Shown: piece after piece, positions 39,179 through 51,109 of the stretch
Layout: every line of letters starts with the position of its first letter
How positions within the stretch are numbered: the first letter of the stretch is position 1
Assembly (NCBI GenBank): GCA_029891345.1
Contig: CM056995.1
Span: forward strand, 79,857,895 to 79,921,894
From: Dryococelus australis
Lineage: Eukaryota; Arthropoda; Insecta; Phasmatodea; Phasmatidae
Direction: 5' to 3'
Length of the DNA: 64,000 nt
Made by a program: the position numbers and the translations under genes
Notes under the pieces: generated by a model
Told to the model about the DNA's origin: nothing
What the model saw: the letters and a program-made list of their open reading frames with translations, nothing else
Databases searched by the model: none

Positions 39179-39570
39179 TATACATGAAATAAGTACCAGA
39201 GTACTCTTAATTTCATTAAAGTTTTAATGGGGCAAGGGTGAGTACACAAAGTTACATACGTATATCAGAACACCTGCAAATGCAGTTTAAATGCCCATAG
39301 TCATGTGCATGCATCTTGTGACGTGTTCAACATTCACCAGACTCTCACTTCAGCCCTTTCGCATCATCGCAGCCTCGACGAATTTAATGCAGTGTATCAT
39401 TATGTGTATATATGTTTATCCATGGCCTTGATGCTGGTAGCACCTAGACCTCAGGCCATTCACCACGCCATGCCAGCAAAGATGTCAAGAATTCAATACA
39501 TCACAGTGGAACACCTGAGTCGACGAACGAGTGCCATGTGCGCGTTATGTGTCAAGTGCATTGGAGTGTT

Positions 39571-40583
39571 GACATTAGTGAAGATGTCAGAACGGTCGTA
39601 GAGATCTGACACATGTTCGGGGAAGACTTTTGAGGTTTTTCTAATTTGCAGGAGGCTGGCAACTAGTGCCAAGTTGTTGGTCAATAAGGATATTAGTTAG
39701 GTGAGAAGCAGTGACTATAGTATTGGAATGTCGGTGTAGATAATTACCCAGGGCGCCAATTATTGTCCGGTTTACAATATCGTGAAGTCGGAGGACAGCT
39801 GTGGACCTGTTCCTCAGGGTCATTCGGCCGACGACCACAGTAAATCCTCCAATTCAGTTGTTGTCCCCTCTTAGAATAAAATTAATAATAAATGAATAAC
39901 TCCCTTGCTTGTTGCTTTGTGGGATATCTGGGCTCCCCACAAGCCCATACGAATTACTGTTACATATAATGCCGACTCGTGAAAGTTCAATCACACTTGC
40001 ACAGGTAGTTACTCTTTGCCAAAAATTGGCAGGAGAAGGCCAGTATCTTAAATGCCTTGCGGCGACTGGAAATAAACCACATGTGGTAACTCGTCACTAC
40101 TGCGATTTATTCAGTTCATGATTACATTCCCATCAGGAAAAGCTTACATTTGGTGCTGCTTACGAACCCATCCTCTTGGGTAGTACTGTGCAAAAGATAT
40201 GTGGTTACATGAAATAATTTAAGTACAATTTAAGCCTACCCAGCCGATGCAAGCACTGGGAAGGTGCAAGGGACGGTGGAGTCTCGGGCAACTGTAATAC
40301 GAAAAAGGTTCCGGTATCTTAAAGAAACTATTGCTGTGAAATGATTAGTCCGACATGATGATGGCTGCCCAAGCACACGAAACTCGAGTCCTGACGTGAT
40401 GTGGCACACCCCTCGCAAAGACGAATGACTACTTAATCTCTGTGCGGCATGCCGGCCGCCTTGGTGGGCTTGCACACCATGCTGCACTACATCCTTTCAC
40501 ACAATATTTGCAAATCGGACATGTACTCTACATGCCGGTTGTTACATAATGCTCCTAAAATCAACCCTGTAAATATTATGCAT
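39571..40583. repeat. 1 kb direct repeat, left copy (LTR candidate)
   Basis: The interval starts TTGACATTAGTGAAGATGTC and ends near GTAAATATTATGCATAATAC. It matches 44564-45563 in the same orientation along its whole length at roughly 80-85 percent by eye. A direct pair of this size around 4 kb of internal DNA is what a decayed LTR element would leave. However, no primer-binding site or polypurine tract was found next to either copy, so a plain duplication is possible. Confidence 0.6.
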
Positions 40584-42585
40584 AATACCAAAATAATGCA
40601 CTGTGGGAATGAAGTGGAGATGAAAGACACGTGATTGAACATTACAGAAAATTGCAAAAAGACACTTCGAAAAAAACTGAAGGCTTTACGACTGCGAAGA
40701 CAGGCGTCTTTATAAGTTGCATTCCGCTGATTGAAACTACCTTGCCCTTTTATTGCACAAATTAAATAACAGAAATTTCACAGGGTGTATTTTCGGATTC
40801 CTGCACCATGCACATTTGGTCGCGCTCACTCTGCTCTGCAACTGTGTCGTTCCTTGACATACTGCCCTGCACTTGTGCTCGTAGAATGTGCACATTCACT
40901 GTGTTATGGAACCTGGTGCTGCAGGCAAACGGGCTAAGATGAAGGGGTCATGTGGGCACACGTAAAACACCTCCCCCAACCCACTCCCCAAAAACCGTTT
41001 GCAGCCGAACACATAACTGATGGCAGACACACACCCTTGTGTCTGCCCTACATGGACTTAATATGCAGTAGCTTCTAACCAGCCCCCTACATTCTGAAAC
41101 TGCTTGCTGCTGCCATCGTTCTGCATGTTCTTGCCATCGCCGTGGTGCTTCCCTGCTTACACACTAGCGGATGCCGCTGGTGGTCGGCATCGGCGTGTTG
41201 AATGACGAACCTGGTATTAGTCGCATGTTCCTCTGTCATCGCTGCCACTGTGGTTGTCCTCGTGCCTAACCCCATATCACTGCCGGTAGCTAGGCTGACT
41301 AGTGACTACTGGGGGGTGGGGGGTTTAGAATCACCCTCGGGTGATTCTCCACCTGGTTATGGTACCATTTTATCTTCGGTCGTGCTGTCCTCCTCGATGA
41401 TCGGCGTCCTGTTGATGGGCGTCACGTAGTCTCCTGACGGACCTCCTCCCAAAGGTGTATCATTGGTTGAAGTTCTGGATCTCTTAGGGATGCGCTGGTA
41501 GCCGCTGCGCCATTGAACTTCACAGAGCTGGCTATTGGATCCGTCCTGACTGGCGCCACTACAGCGGGCGACATTGTGCCTTGGGTACCCACTGCTGGTG
41601 GTTCTGGGGCAGGTATTGACCTACCTTCTGTGCTTGTTCTCCTCCCCTGGAGCTCGTACTCGACGGCTCCATCGTGAGCCTCCAGGTTTTTTGCGCCTCC
41701 TCAGTTCTGTGCGTGCATATCCCCTCTTGCTGGCTGTGTGCATCTCCTCTCTTGCCTATTGCGTACTGTTTTAGCGGATGTAGAGGTGGAATCGGTTCTT
41801 GCTGCGATGCACCCTCTTCATCTGGGTCGATGTCATCCTGACACCTTTGGGACATGCCTCGTCCAGATTCGGCAACATGCTGGCACTTTGTGGGGCCCTC
41901 CTGTGGAGGTGCTGCCCCACTCTCCTCCTCTCTACCTTGTTCTGCAGGCTCTGCAGGTGTTGCACCGTTGTGGGTGATGTCGTCACCGGTCTCGTCGCCA
42001 CGGACGTCTGTGTGTGACAGACATGTGGTGTTTCGGTGATACTTGCTCCTCCTTCTTCCCACATGAACCAAGTAGGTTGTTGGCGCTAGTCCTTTCTCCT
42101 AACTTGCTTTCTATTTACATACTTATTCTCCTGTTCACTTGTATGTGCACATCTGACACTGCCTCCTGCATGCTTGCTTGTTTTCTACACATTACAAACT
42201 CCTCTGCTTGCTTTGTATGTACAGTACCTCCTCTTCTAGCTTGCTGGAACAATTGTTGTCTGGCTGTCTTGCTATGCTGTACGTCACAGCTACATGGATC
42301 TCGAGCAAAGGGAGGAATTGACACCCACTGATTATCTCCGCTCACTTGAAAAATGGTATCGTCTGCACGGGGGTTTTTTGAGCCCATCGAATAACTCCAT
42401 ATGCACGATGGTGGTGATGATGTCAGTTGCAGAGGGGGAATTGACGACCCACCAATTAACTCTACTTGTATGAAGATGAAATGTGGGATGAGTCGGACGT
42501 ACAATACTGATGATGGGACGAGTCAGGAACCCAATGCTACCAAAAAATAACAACATAATGAATGATGAACACATGACATGAACTC

Positions 42586-42880
42586 CCTTCATACTTGCGG
42601 TGATATATACAGCGAACTCCTTCTTACTAGCAGTGATACATACAGCGAACTCCCTTCTTACTTGCAGTGATATATACAGCATACTGTTTCTTATTTGCGG
42701 TGCTATAACTAAATGAACATCCTTCTTATTTGCAGTAATTTATACAGCAAACTCCTTTGTTACTTGTGGTGCTATATACTGTGAACTCCTTTCTTACTTG
42801 CAGTGATATATACAGTGAGCTACCTCCACACTTGAATGATGAAAGTGAGATGAATGCTCTTCTTACTTACGGTGAAATAT
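42586..42880. repeat. Minisatellite, unit about 35-40 bp, 7-8 copies
   Basis: Degenerate units of the form CTTCTTACTTGCAGTGATAT followed by ATACAGCGAACTCC repeat head to tail. Clear units start near 42586, 42618, 42652, 42687, 42721, 42756, 42791 and 42858. The copies differ by several substitutions and indels, so the array is not recent. Confidence 0.88.
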
Positions 42881-43534
42881 GTTCGAGTTTGTGCAATGTT
42901 TACAATGGTACGTAGTTGTTAACTACGGGAAATACACTTCTTGCTTGTTAAAACAAGTCTAGAATTAAATAAAAAAATGTGTGGCGACTGCTCTTCTTTT
43001 CCTGTGCTGTTCTTGCTCTCATGGTCAGCTAGGAGTTGTGTCGATTCCGTAGCTAGGCGTGGAAAAAGATGTGAGTGGTGTAGGTGCTGGAAAAGACTTT
43101 GGGAAATATGCTGGGTTTTTGTTGTAGAAATACTGGCGTTTGTTGGTACGCAGAAAATTGTGGTAAGTAAGGTGTCATAGGTGGGAGTGGTAGAGGTAAC
43201 AGGGGTAGGGTTGGCAGTGGTTGTGAGCACTGGCTCTGCGGTGATGGATGATTGACAGCCATCACGGGGAGCCTGCAAGCAGGTGATGTGTAGTTGCAGA
43301 CATCCTCGACCTTACAGTGTGCTTCCTCGGCTTACGCTACCTTTTCGCCTGTTCCTTCACTCTTACATGACATACAATGTTTACCGAGGTTATGCAATCT
43401 CCGTCTGTTTGCATTGCTTTCATATTGTTTCCCGTGCTGTATTCTGTTTGGTACAATGAATCACCGGGCTGGTTGCCCGTGAGTAAGTCAGTTAAAATGT
43501 TAGTGATCACGGTCGGTTTCAACTGTCCAATGCA

Positions 43535-43690
43535 CTCGTCGCAAGTGAACCGCAATTCGGTTGCAGTGTGTAACTCCGTGGGACTCATGCATTCTTGGTG
43601 CATGCGCATATGACATCGTGCACTGGTGCTCGGTGTGGTTCCCGAGACTATGCATAACAATCTTCAGCACAAATGTAACCGGGGTAAATT
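43535..43690 (-). pseudogene. PHD-like zinc-finger relic
   Basis: The minus strand reads YICAEDCYA, then after a frame change ARCHMRMHQECM and, about 17 residues on, FTCDECIG. The spacing C-x3-C, C-H, H-x2-C, C-x2-C is close to a PHD finger (C4-H-C3), which binds histone tails in host proteins and also occurs in ORF1 of some CR1-type LINEs. One stop (TAG) and one frame shift break it. It is not possible to say from the sequence whether it came from a host gene or a retroelement. Confidence 0.4.
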
Positions 43691-44504
43691 TTCGATTTTG
43701 TTGATACTGTCCTAATGTTCTGTCACTTTCTCATCACCACTGTTGCTCGCGACACGGTTGCTCGCAAGGCTGGTCTATCGATCGCACTTGCAAAATTGGG
43801 TCCCCATTTCGTATCTATCATGTTCTGTGGTTTTTGATGCAGACACTGCAGTGCTGGCACACCTTACTTCATCTGGACAGCCATAGGTGTTTGACAACAC
43901 TGCCACATAAGTGGTGTACGTGGAAAATCGGTACGTGGAAGCACCATAACGTGGCACAGAAGTATCACGCTGCGGGCAGGGGGCAACGGACGGCAGGCTC
44001 TGGGCTGTTCCGCTCGATGCGTGGTGGAGAGCGAATGGGGGCAGGCAGCCAGTTGTTCCTCCCTCTTCTCGTTTCTCCTTTTCCCTCCTTGCGGCGCGGT
44101 GCAAAGTGGACGGAGGGTTGGGTTGGCATCCTCGACTCGCCCTGTCGTTTGTCCCACTGCTGTGACGTCACATTGACGTCCCAAGATGGTGGCTCCTCGC
44201 CAATTTTCCGCCACTACCCCTTGTGTTGACGTAATGGAGATGCTAAACTGTTTTCGTATGCTTTCCTTTTCGGCCCACATGCATCATCCCTGGCACCATT
44301 GGGGGCATCTAGAAGGCGTCTCGACACTGCTACGTGTCGTGCTGGTCGCCTGGTTGACCATATTTTTCCCTTGTTGGAGATATATCCGGGGAAAATGTGG
44401 GAAACTTGCTGGAATTTTTTTGGAAAAATTGTTTTGTTGTGGGAAAATTGTAGGAAAAATTGCTCAGATTTTAAGATGAGGATTTGCACCAATGTTGAGA
44501 GACA

Positions 44505-44685
44505 TTTGACGTTAATCAGGGTGTCGGAATGACAGTAGAGATCTGCCCCATGTTGGGGACTATTTGACATTAGTCAAGGTGTCGGAACGGCGGTAGAGAT
44601 CTGCCACCCATTCGGGCAATTCATTTGACGTTTGTCTAATGCGCAGAATACTGGCAACTAGCGCGAAGGTGTTGGTCAATTAGGA
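44505..44685. repeat. Three imperfect tandem units of about 60 bp
   Basis: Units starting TTTGACGTTAATCAGG (44505), TTTGACATTAGTCAAGG (44563) and TTTGACGTTTGTC (44624) lie head to tail. The first two also share GTGTCGGAA and GTAGAGATCTGCC. They sit at the start of the right copy of the 1 kb direct repeat, so the edge of that repeat has been locally expanded. Confidence 0.75.
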
Positions 44686-45563
44686 TATTGGTTAGGTGAG
44701 GAGTGGTGACTATAGTTTTGGAATCTCGGTGGAGATGTTTACCCAGGGTGCCAGATATTGTTGGAGAGCAGCTGTGGACTCGTTCTTCGGGGTCGTTCGG
44801 CAGACGACAACAGCGAATCCTCCAAGTGCAGTCATCGTCTCCTCGTAGAATAATGTTAATACTGACGGAATAACTCCCTTACGTTATGCATTGTGGGATA
44901 TCTGAGCTCCCCACAATCCCATACGAAGTGCCATTACTTATTACGCTGACTCGTGAACATTTAAAACATACTTGGACAGTAAGTTTCAATTTTTGAAAAT
45001 TGGCAGGAGAAGGCCGGTTCCTTAAATGACTTGTGGCGACTAGAAATATACCACACGTAGTAACTAGTCACTGCTGCAATTTATTCAGTACATGATTACA
45101 TTCTCGTCAGGAAACGCTTACATTTGGTGCTGCTTATGAACCCGTCCTTTCAGGTAATATTGTGCAAAAGATACGTGGTCACATGAAACAATTCAAGTAC
45201 AATTTAAGGATACCCAGCCGAAGCAAGTACTGGGAAGGTGCGAGGGGCAGTAGAGTATCAGGCATCTGAAATACGAAAAAGGTACTAGTATGCTAAAGAA
45301 ACTATTGCTGTGAAATGGTTAGTCCAACATGGTGTTGGCTGCCTGAGTGCTCGAAACACGAGCCCCTACTTGATGTGACACACCCCTCGCAAAGAGAAAC
45401 GACTACTGACTTTCTCTGTGCGGTGTGCCGGCTGACATTTCTCGGGCTGGCACCCCGTGCTGCATTACTTCCTTGAACACAACATTTGCAATTCGGACAC
45501 GTACCCTGCATGTGGGTTGTTACATATTACTCCTAAAATTAACTCTGTAAATATTATTCATTA
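44564..45563. repeat. 1 kb direct repeat, right copy (LTR candidate)
   Basis: This partner of 39571-40583 starts TTGACATTAGTCAAGGTGTC and ends near GTAAATATTATTCATTATAC. Shared landmarks include the GGTTAGGTGAG, GTGGGATATCTG and CAATTTAAG blocks in the same order. It lies about 1.5 kb beyond the likely 3' end of the minus-strand Gypsy relic, too far to be that element's own 3' LTR without another insertion. Confidence 0.6.
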
Positions 45564-45569
45564 TACTGA

Positions 45570-47075
45570 GGCGCTGCGCCTCCACATGTGCTGGTGGTGT
45601 GTTTATGTCCTGCCTGAGCAGATGGGGAACAGGAAATGATAATGTGCCCGGTGTCACGTTCGGTATAGAGAACAGTTGTTGATGGGGGTCGTACGGCTGT
45701 CGGTGACTCTGGATACGCGGTCAATTTGAAGGAGAGCTGAGAGAATTTGTCCATTATATTACGTAAAGGTAAAATATTGCCTGTGGGCGAAGCTGTTGTC
45801 ACTTCGCACAATGAACTCAGGAGTTTTAAATACAATAAAACACGTATAATTATGGTATGACTGTTTTATCACCATAAAGGTACAATGGAATGTTAATTCA
45901 CTTGTTAATGCATACCTTAGTTAAGTGGAACCGGTACCGGACCTGCCGGTGGTCGCTACTGCTGAAAAATAATGTGTGGCCCTTAGATTGTAATTACCTG
46001 AAACAAGTCTCGCGTGTGAAGTCCTGGTATGTTACGTTAGGATGCAGGGAGACCACCCCTCGGCTAAATAAAAATACTAAAAGGTTCTTGAATTAGGTGA
46101 ACTATGGATATGAAATAAAATGCAGCCTATATTGAATTGCCAAGGGGGGTATACAGAACTTACCGAATGCCCTGCTAAAATGCTGAAATCTGACTGCCAG
46201 CGAATCCGGCATGAAAACATGAAAAAAACTGAACTTAGTGAATAACATGATAAGTGAAATTGATGTTGCACATAATTAAAATTGCTAAACTAAAACACAT
46301 TGGCGACATATTCGTGGCTAATAATGTGATGTCACGAGAATGTCACCGCACTTGAAGGGTGATATTAAATGAAATGATACCTCAGGTGGCTGATTCTCGA
46401 TAGATGTACACTCTTATAATTAACATTTTAAAATCGGTGTCTATCATTATGTAATTAATTTCAGGAATAAGTATGGATGTGACGACACATGGATTATGTA
46501 ACTAAGGACGGAGCTACACCCTGTTTTCTATGGAATGTTATTGACTCTCTATACTGGAGCGGGCAGTTTCCCTAGTGTGCTTTGGTGTAATCACTGTGAA
46601 TTATGCTTTAAATACTGCTATTAATTAATGTTGCTAGGGAACCTCTCGCCACTTCACACTTCCTGTGGGAATTTGATTCCCCGTCTTTTGAAACCACTCG
46701 GAGCCATGTCGCAATTCAGATTCGGCCATGGGGCCCGTCAACATTGCACACATCGGAAAGTCGTACGAATAAGCGGCGCCGTTTACTCCAGTGTTCCCTC
46801 CAATGTCTGTTGAGTCTAACGTTCATGGCTTCACGGAACACACTCTTTTAGGTCATTTAGCCAATAAATCACGAGTGTTACCTTTTGTGGTGAATGTTAA
46901 ATATTATAACCCTTGGCCACGAGTTACAGGACGGAAAGAAAAGTGTAATGCCGTTCTCATCGACCTGCACTGAACGAGACCGCGACCTAATGTAGATCGG
47001 TCGAGTGTTACTGTGTGCTTTAAGCGTTTGTGATGGAACAAACGGGCACAAGGTATATGTGGACATAAGGAACAT
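45570..47075. other. Unannotated stretch, possible 3' LTR of the minus Gypsy relic
   Basis: Reading the minus strand, a purine tract AGAGAGAGTGGGGGG ends at about 47079 and is followed by TTTGACATGTTCC, so an LTR could begin there and run down into this stretch. No matching LTR was found at the other end of the relic. No coding frame was recognised. Confidence 0.35.
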
Positions 47076-47758
47076 GTCAAACCCCCCACTCTCTCTAATG
47101 ACTGTTTGGTCCTCGCAGACCCCTAAGGGACTACCACGCCCCTACATGCAACAGGATGTCGGCAGTCGCAGCTGGTTGCGGGACCCCAGGTTGTAAGACC
47201 CGCGATGATGCTATGCTGCACTGCCTGCTGATGCTCCAGGGCGATGATCCTGGTGATGGTGAAGTGCCGCTGCCCATGCTTGCTGAATAGGGTTGTTTCC
47301 ATTGCAAGTGGTGCACGCCGGCCAATGTTCATGCTGAGGCTAGGAGGCAGCGCGGAGGATTTGAGACCAACTCTTCCATCGACTCGTAATCGCTGCTGCT
47401 GATGCTGTCGCTACTCTTCGGACCCCGTGATGCTTCTACTTCCAGCGAGGGGAAAGGTATGTTGTCCCTTGCTGGACTTGATGCTCCTTCTGTTGAACCT
47501 TCCCCTGCGCTCTTGATGTGGTCCTCCAATGCGAGGTCAACCTCTGTCTTAGTCTTCAATGGCATCATGGCGAAGTCTGGTGGGCAGCTTCCCTGTGGAC
47601 AAATCGGGCCCATAGTTGCCCCTCTGACTCGCTTGTGCGATGTCTTCCGAAGACAGTATTTCTACAGTGGGTGTCGTGACACTCTGGTTTGGCTCACTTT
47701 GGTTTGCAGCGTCTGCAATGTTGATGTTATGTGTTTGAGATGGTGTGACCTCTCCCTG

Positions 47759-48560
47759 TTACTCCTCTTCTTCCCCTGTCATCCTTATTGGCATATGATT
47801 ACCGGGTGTGGCAGTGGAGAAAATGTGCCGAAGAGCACTCCCATTTGTGCATGAGCTTACCTCCGCTTCGCCAGTGGGCATTTCTGCTACCTGCTCTTGG
47901 CCATTGGGGCCTTCCTCTTGCTCAGGAGTTTCTGTGCTGGGTCCCTGCATTGCTAGGTGAAGGTCGTTGCGATGTACAGCCACCTTGTACCTGCTGCTGA
48001 CCTTGATGAGGTAAGTTGTAGACCCCAAAGCTTTTACAACAACATGTGGTCCGCTCCATTTAGGGGCAAATCCTGCACAAAAGTTGCACTTTGCACTGCT
48101 CAGCTTGTGCTCGCGGATTTAAACATTTTGTCCTGGCCTGAGCCTCTTTGGTGGGGGAGTTGTTGATGGTATTCATTGTCATATGTACCTCTCCTGGTGA
48201 ATGAGTGAATTTTACAGGTCTTGCTCTCGACACTGTCGCCTCCCTGCTGCAATTTCTGTTGCATCGCTGTTTGCCTGTCGAATTCTGAATTCTCCAGGGA
48301 GGGGCAGCTCCCTTCCCTGCAGAATGGCGGCTGGTGATTGACCTGTTTCTAGGTTTACCCTCCGTCTGATAGTGAACAAGGCCGCGGGCAAATTTTCAAC
48401 CCAACTTGCGTGGTTTGTTCCTACCCGCAGGCACAACTGAGTCTTGAGGTCTTGATTCCTCCTCTGAGTTGGGTTGGCCCACGGGTGGTACACGGCCGTT
48501 GTATGATGCTGGACTACCCATCTGGTACACAATTCTCTCCAATACTTCACTGTAAATTTG
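47759..48560 (-). pseudogene. Gypsy integrase C-terminal half (relic A)
   Basis: Integrase inserts the cDNA copy. The 48550-48212 frame has WCTRWVVQHHTTAVYHPWAN-like text (core-domain end, around the final catalytic Glu region), then SWVENLPAALFTIRR and NLETGQSPAAILQGRELPLP, the normal run-out of a Gypsy core. After a frame change, GSTTYLIKVSSRYKVAVHRN (48028-47969) gives the SH3-like C-terminal domain (family form: VTYRV...HVNRLK). The HHCC zinc domain and the first two catalytic Asp residues lie in the badly broken stretch above 48560 and could not be read cleanly. Confidence 0.8.
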
Positions 48561-49299
48561 GTATCATTGTTGTTTAAGAGGGTGCATGGCTAGCCCCATC
48601 GGGAGTAAAATTCGGTCTCCAGTACACGGACTATGTTGCATGCACGTGCACTGGAAACTTGGCATGCTTCCATCCACCTTGAGAACCAGTCACTCACTTT
48701 AAGAATGAACCTCTTGTCATTAGGGGTGCGCGGATATTGCCCCATCAGGTCCGGCGAGATGAATTCGAATGGCTCCTGTGGCTACCGTGGTTGTTGTGTT
48801 ACTCCATCTGCTCTCCTACTCTAGCAAGGTTTCACTTGATGGAACCCCTCACGTATTACTGGACACCTCTGGTAATGCCAGACCAATGGAAACAGTTCTG
48901 CACATTTCTTGTGGTTTGTGATGCACCAAAGAGGCCTACAAATAGTGCGGAGTTGACATGATGTAGCACCTGTCCTCTTCCATTTTTGGCATGTAATGTT
49001 TCCAGGTTGCTTTAGGGAGATGCGGTCGTGTCTCGATGCACGTGCCGTTCATTTGCCACCACTTCTGTTAACCTTGCATGATGGAGTTGATACGATATTG
49101 GGTGTCTCTACACTGCAGTTGTAATGTTAAAATACTGTCCTGCAAGTCGTGGAACTGGAGTTCGAATTCCTCAGGAGCCTCGATGTTGGCACAGCTCACA
49201 TGACCCTCGCCAGTTGTTGGGTGGTTGGATGTGGTAGGGGGAAGTATGTCATCCCACTCCTCTTGGTCCACCACTACCGTTTCGCCTGGTGTGCATGAG

Positions 49300-49833
49300 A
49301 GCTCGTCTGCTAACTGATTCTCAGCTCCCGGTACGTGATCCGCCTCAAACTCGTATGCTTAGCATGCCCAGCATGCCCAGCATGCTAATTTATCCTGGCC
49401 TCTTTTATGGTGTTAAGCCAGAGTAAGCACCAGTTGTCAGTTCGTAGTGTGAACCATTGGTACTTTAGTTATGGCCTGTACCAATTCACAGCTCCCACTA
49501 TGGCCAGACACTCTCGCTCGTTCACATCGTACCTACCCTCAGTTGCCACGAACTTTGCCCTACTGTATTCAATTATGTGCTTCTCTTGGTTATCCCCAAT
49601 CTGATAGAGAATTGCTCCCAAGCCATTATCATTTACATCTGTCTGAAGATATAAATGGCGATTTGGGTCGTGTTCAGCCAATGTCTTGCACTCCCTGAAC
49701 TTGCCTTTTTATTATCTTGAAAATTTCCTTCGTGTTTCGCTGTCCATGCGTAATTTATGTTGGGTGACAACATGTCAGTGAGTGGTGCGGTTATGGTTGC
49801 AAAATCCTGTATGTTTTCCCACAGCCAGTTCAA
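49300..49833 (-). pseudogene. Gypsy RNase H domain (relic A)
   Basis: RNase H removes RNA from the RNA:DNA hybrid. The frame at 49833 starts with the tether text NWLWENIQDFATITAPLTDM. A shift then leads to LYLQTDVNDNGLGAILYQIG, with the first catalytic Asp (49681-49469), followed by KFVATEGRYDVNERECLAIV, with the catalytic Glu. NQLADELS near 49310 corresponds to the NxLADxLSR end of the domain. A 10-base AGCATGCCC unit is repeated three times near 49355-49385 and adds a frame change. Confidence 0.8.
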
Positions 49834-49950
49834 TAACCCAAAGAATTACTTCAGTTGTTTCCTCATGCACGGTGCCTTGTAATCGTTAATGAGGGTCAAA
49901 TGCTCTTCTATTGGCCGGCTTCTGTGTTCATCAAAAATGTGCCCAAGAAA

Positions 49951-51079
49951 CTATATGAATATGTGGTATATGTGACACTTGAAGTTCGCGCACGACAACT
50001 TATTGATGGCTAGTCTCTCCAAAACTAATGACAGGTGTTGGATATGGTCATCCCAGGTTTCGGACCAGATGACCACATAATCCAGGTATGTGAGGGCAAA
50101 ATCTTCAATGTACCCATCGAGAACCTGGACCATCATCATTTGAAAAGTTGCCGGTTCGCACTTCAAGCCGAAGGGCATTGTGCTGAAGTGGAACCTTCTC
50201 CCATCTGGAGCTGTGAACACAGTTTTGTGACGGTTTGCAGGTTTTATTGGCACCTGCCAGTACCCTCTGTGCAGATCCAATGATGTCATGACCTTAGCAT
50301 TGCCCAAGTTAAGCAATTCATTCTTGACACTGTAGGGGGACGGGGTGCACAGTGTAATTTGGTTGATTGTTCTAAAATCCACACGGATGCGCAACGTCCC
50401 ATCCTTCTTCGGTGCCAAGCTGATTGCGCTGTTGTAGAAGCTGCGAGTGAGTTCAATCATACACTCAGCTAAAATTTCTTCAATATGCTCTTTGATGATG
50501 GCCCATTGATGCGGCTGGTAACTTCTGAGTCCAGAGTAGATCGGCCGGTCATGTTTCAGTGGTATACAATGCTTGGTTATGGTTGTTCGATGGAGTGGGT
50601 CTGCTGCTGCAAATATTTTGTGTCGTTCATCCAGTACGTGTTGCACCATCTCCCTGTATTCCGGAGGGATCTCATGATCAAGTTTGTCTAGTTGCACTCC
50701 AGGCTCGTTAACAGTGGGTCTGGATTCGTTGTCGTATACCATACAACATTCCTTCAGACCAAAATGGATTCTATGGGCGGTTGGCTCAACAATGGCCTTT
50801 TGCTCGCTGAGCCAGGGGATACCTAAGATGGCATTCCCCCCGTAGGTCTGCAGACACGAGGACTCTGGTGATGGTGTCCACATCTCTAATTCGGAGGGTA
50901 ATCAGTGTCTCTCCCATTGATTCCCCCACGTTATGCTCTGCTGCGAGGTGTAGTAACTGTGAACTCGGTGTAATCTCGCGTGTGTCCACGTATCCAATCC
51001 GCACTAAATTATGACTTGCTGCTGTATCTTCTAATGAATGCCATGGTTGCTGATTTAAATATACTGCAATTCTAATCAT
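49951..51079 (-). pseudogene. Gypsy protease and reverse transcriptase (relic A)
   Basis: The protease frame (51079-50786) has DTAASHNLVRIGYVD, the DTGA(S/T)-type active site with A in place of G, and GGNAILGIPWL, the usual ILGxDxL flap-end motif. The reverse transcriptase frame (50883-49951, 310 codons, open throughout) carries HRPIYSGLRSYQPHQ, LAPKKDGTLRIRVDFRTINQ, LDLHRGYWQVPIK, TAPDGRRFHFSTMPFGLK and ALTYLDYVVIW. The catalytic YxDD has become YLDY, which should abolish polymerisation. The long open frame suggests a moderate age. Confidence 0.9.
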
Positions 51080-51109
51080 TCGGTTTTGTATTTTACTGAT
51101 ATGCTGTAA

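Larger units (their letters stand above)
40590..44480 (-). other. DNA between the 1 kb direct repeats
   Basis: This is markedly richer in GC than the rest of the window, so long frames occur on both strands by chance. The longest is a 170-codon minus frame at 41559-42071, rich in Glu, Gln, Pro and Ser, with no recognised domain. A minisatellite lies at 42586-42880 and a PHD-like finger at 43535-43690. Near 42300-42480 a GGAATTGAC(A/G)ACCCAC motif occurs twice. If the flanking repeats are LTRs, this is the internal region of an unclassified element; no protease, reverse transcriptase or integrase motif could be read here. Confidence 0.4.
47080..51105 (-). mobile_element. Ty3/Gypsy retrotransposon relic A (minus strand)
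   Basis: Domains follow the Gypsy order on the minus strand: protease (51079-50786), reverse transcriptase (50883-49951), RNase H (49833-49300) and integrase with its C-terminal domain (about 48950-47759). A further frame (47613-47329) and a polypurine-like tract near 47080-47094 follow. There are multiple stops and frame changes. No gag was found above about 51105, where homology to the sister relic at 53.2 kb fades. The element is dead and its 5' part is lost. Confidence 0.85.

Noticed and set aside
39641-39838. 65-codon minus frame in the 1 kb repeat
   Set aside because: The right repeat copy does not keep the frame open, so it is not conserved as protein.
41559-42071. 170-codon minus frame as a gene
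   Set aside because: The region is GC-rich and open on both strands in several frames; the composition is low-complexity and no domain or start context supports it.
43775-44570. Several overlapping frames of 100-138 codons on both strands
   Set aside because: They overlap each other in all frames, as GC-rich DNA with few stops gives; no motif separates one as real.
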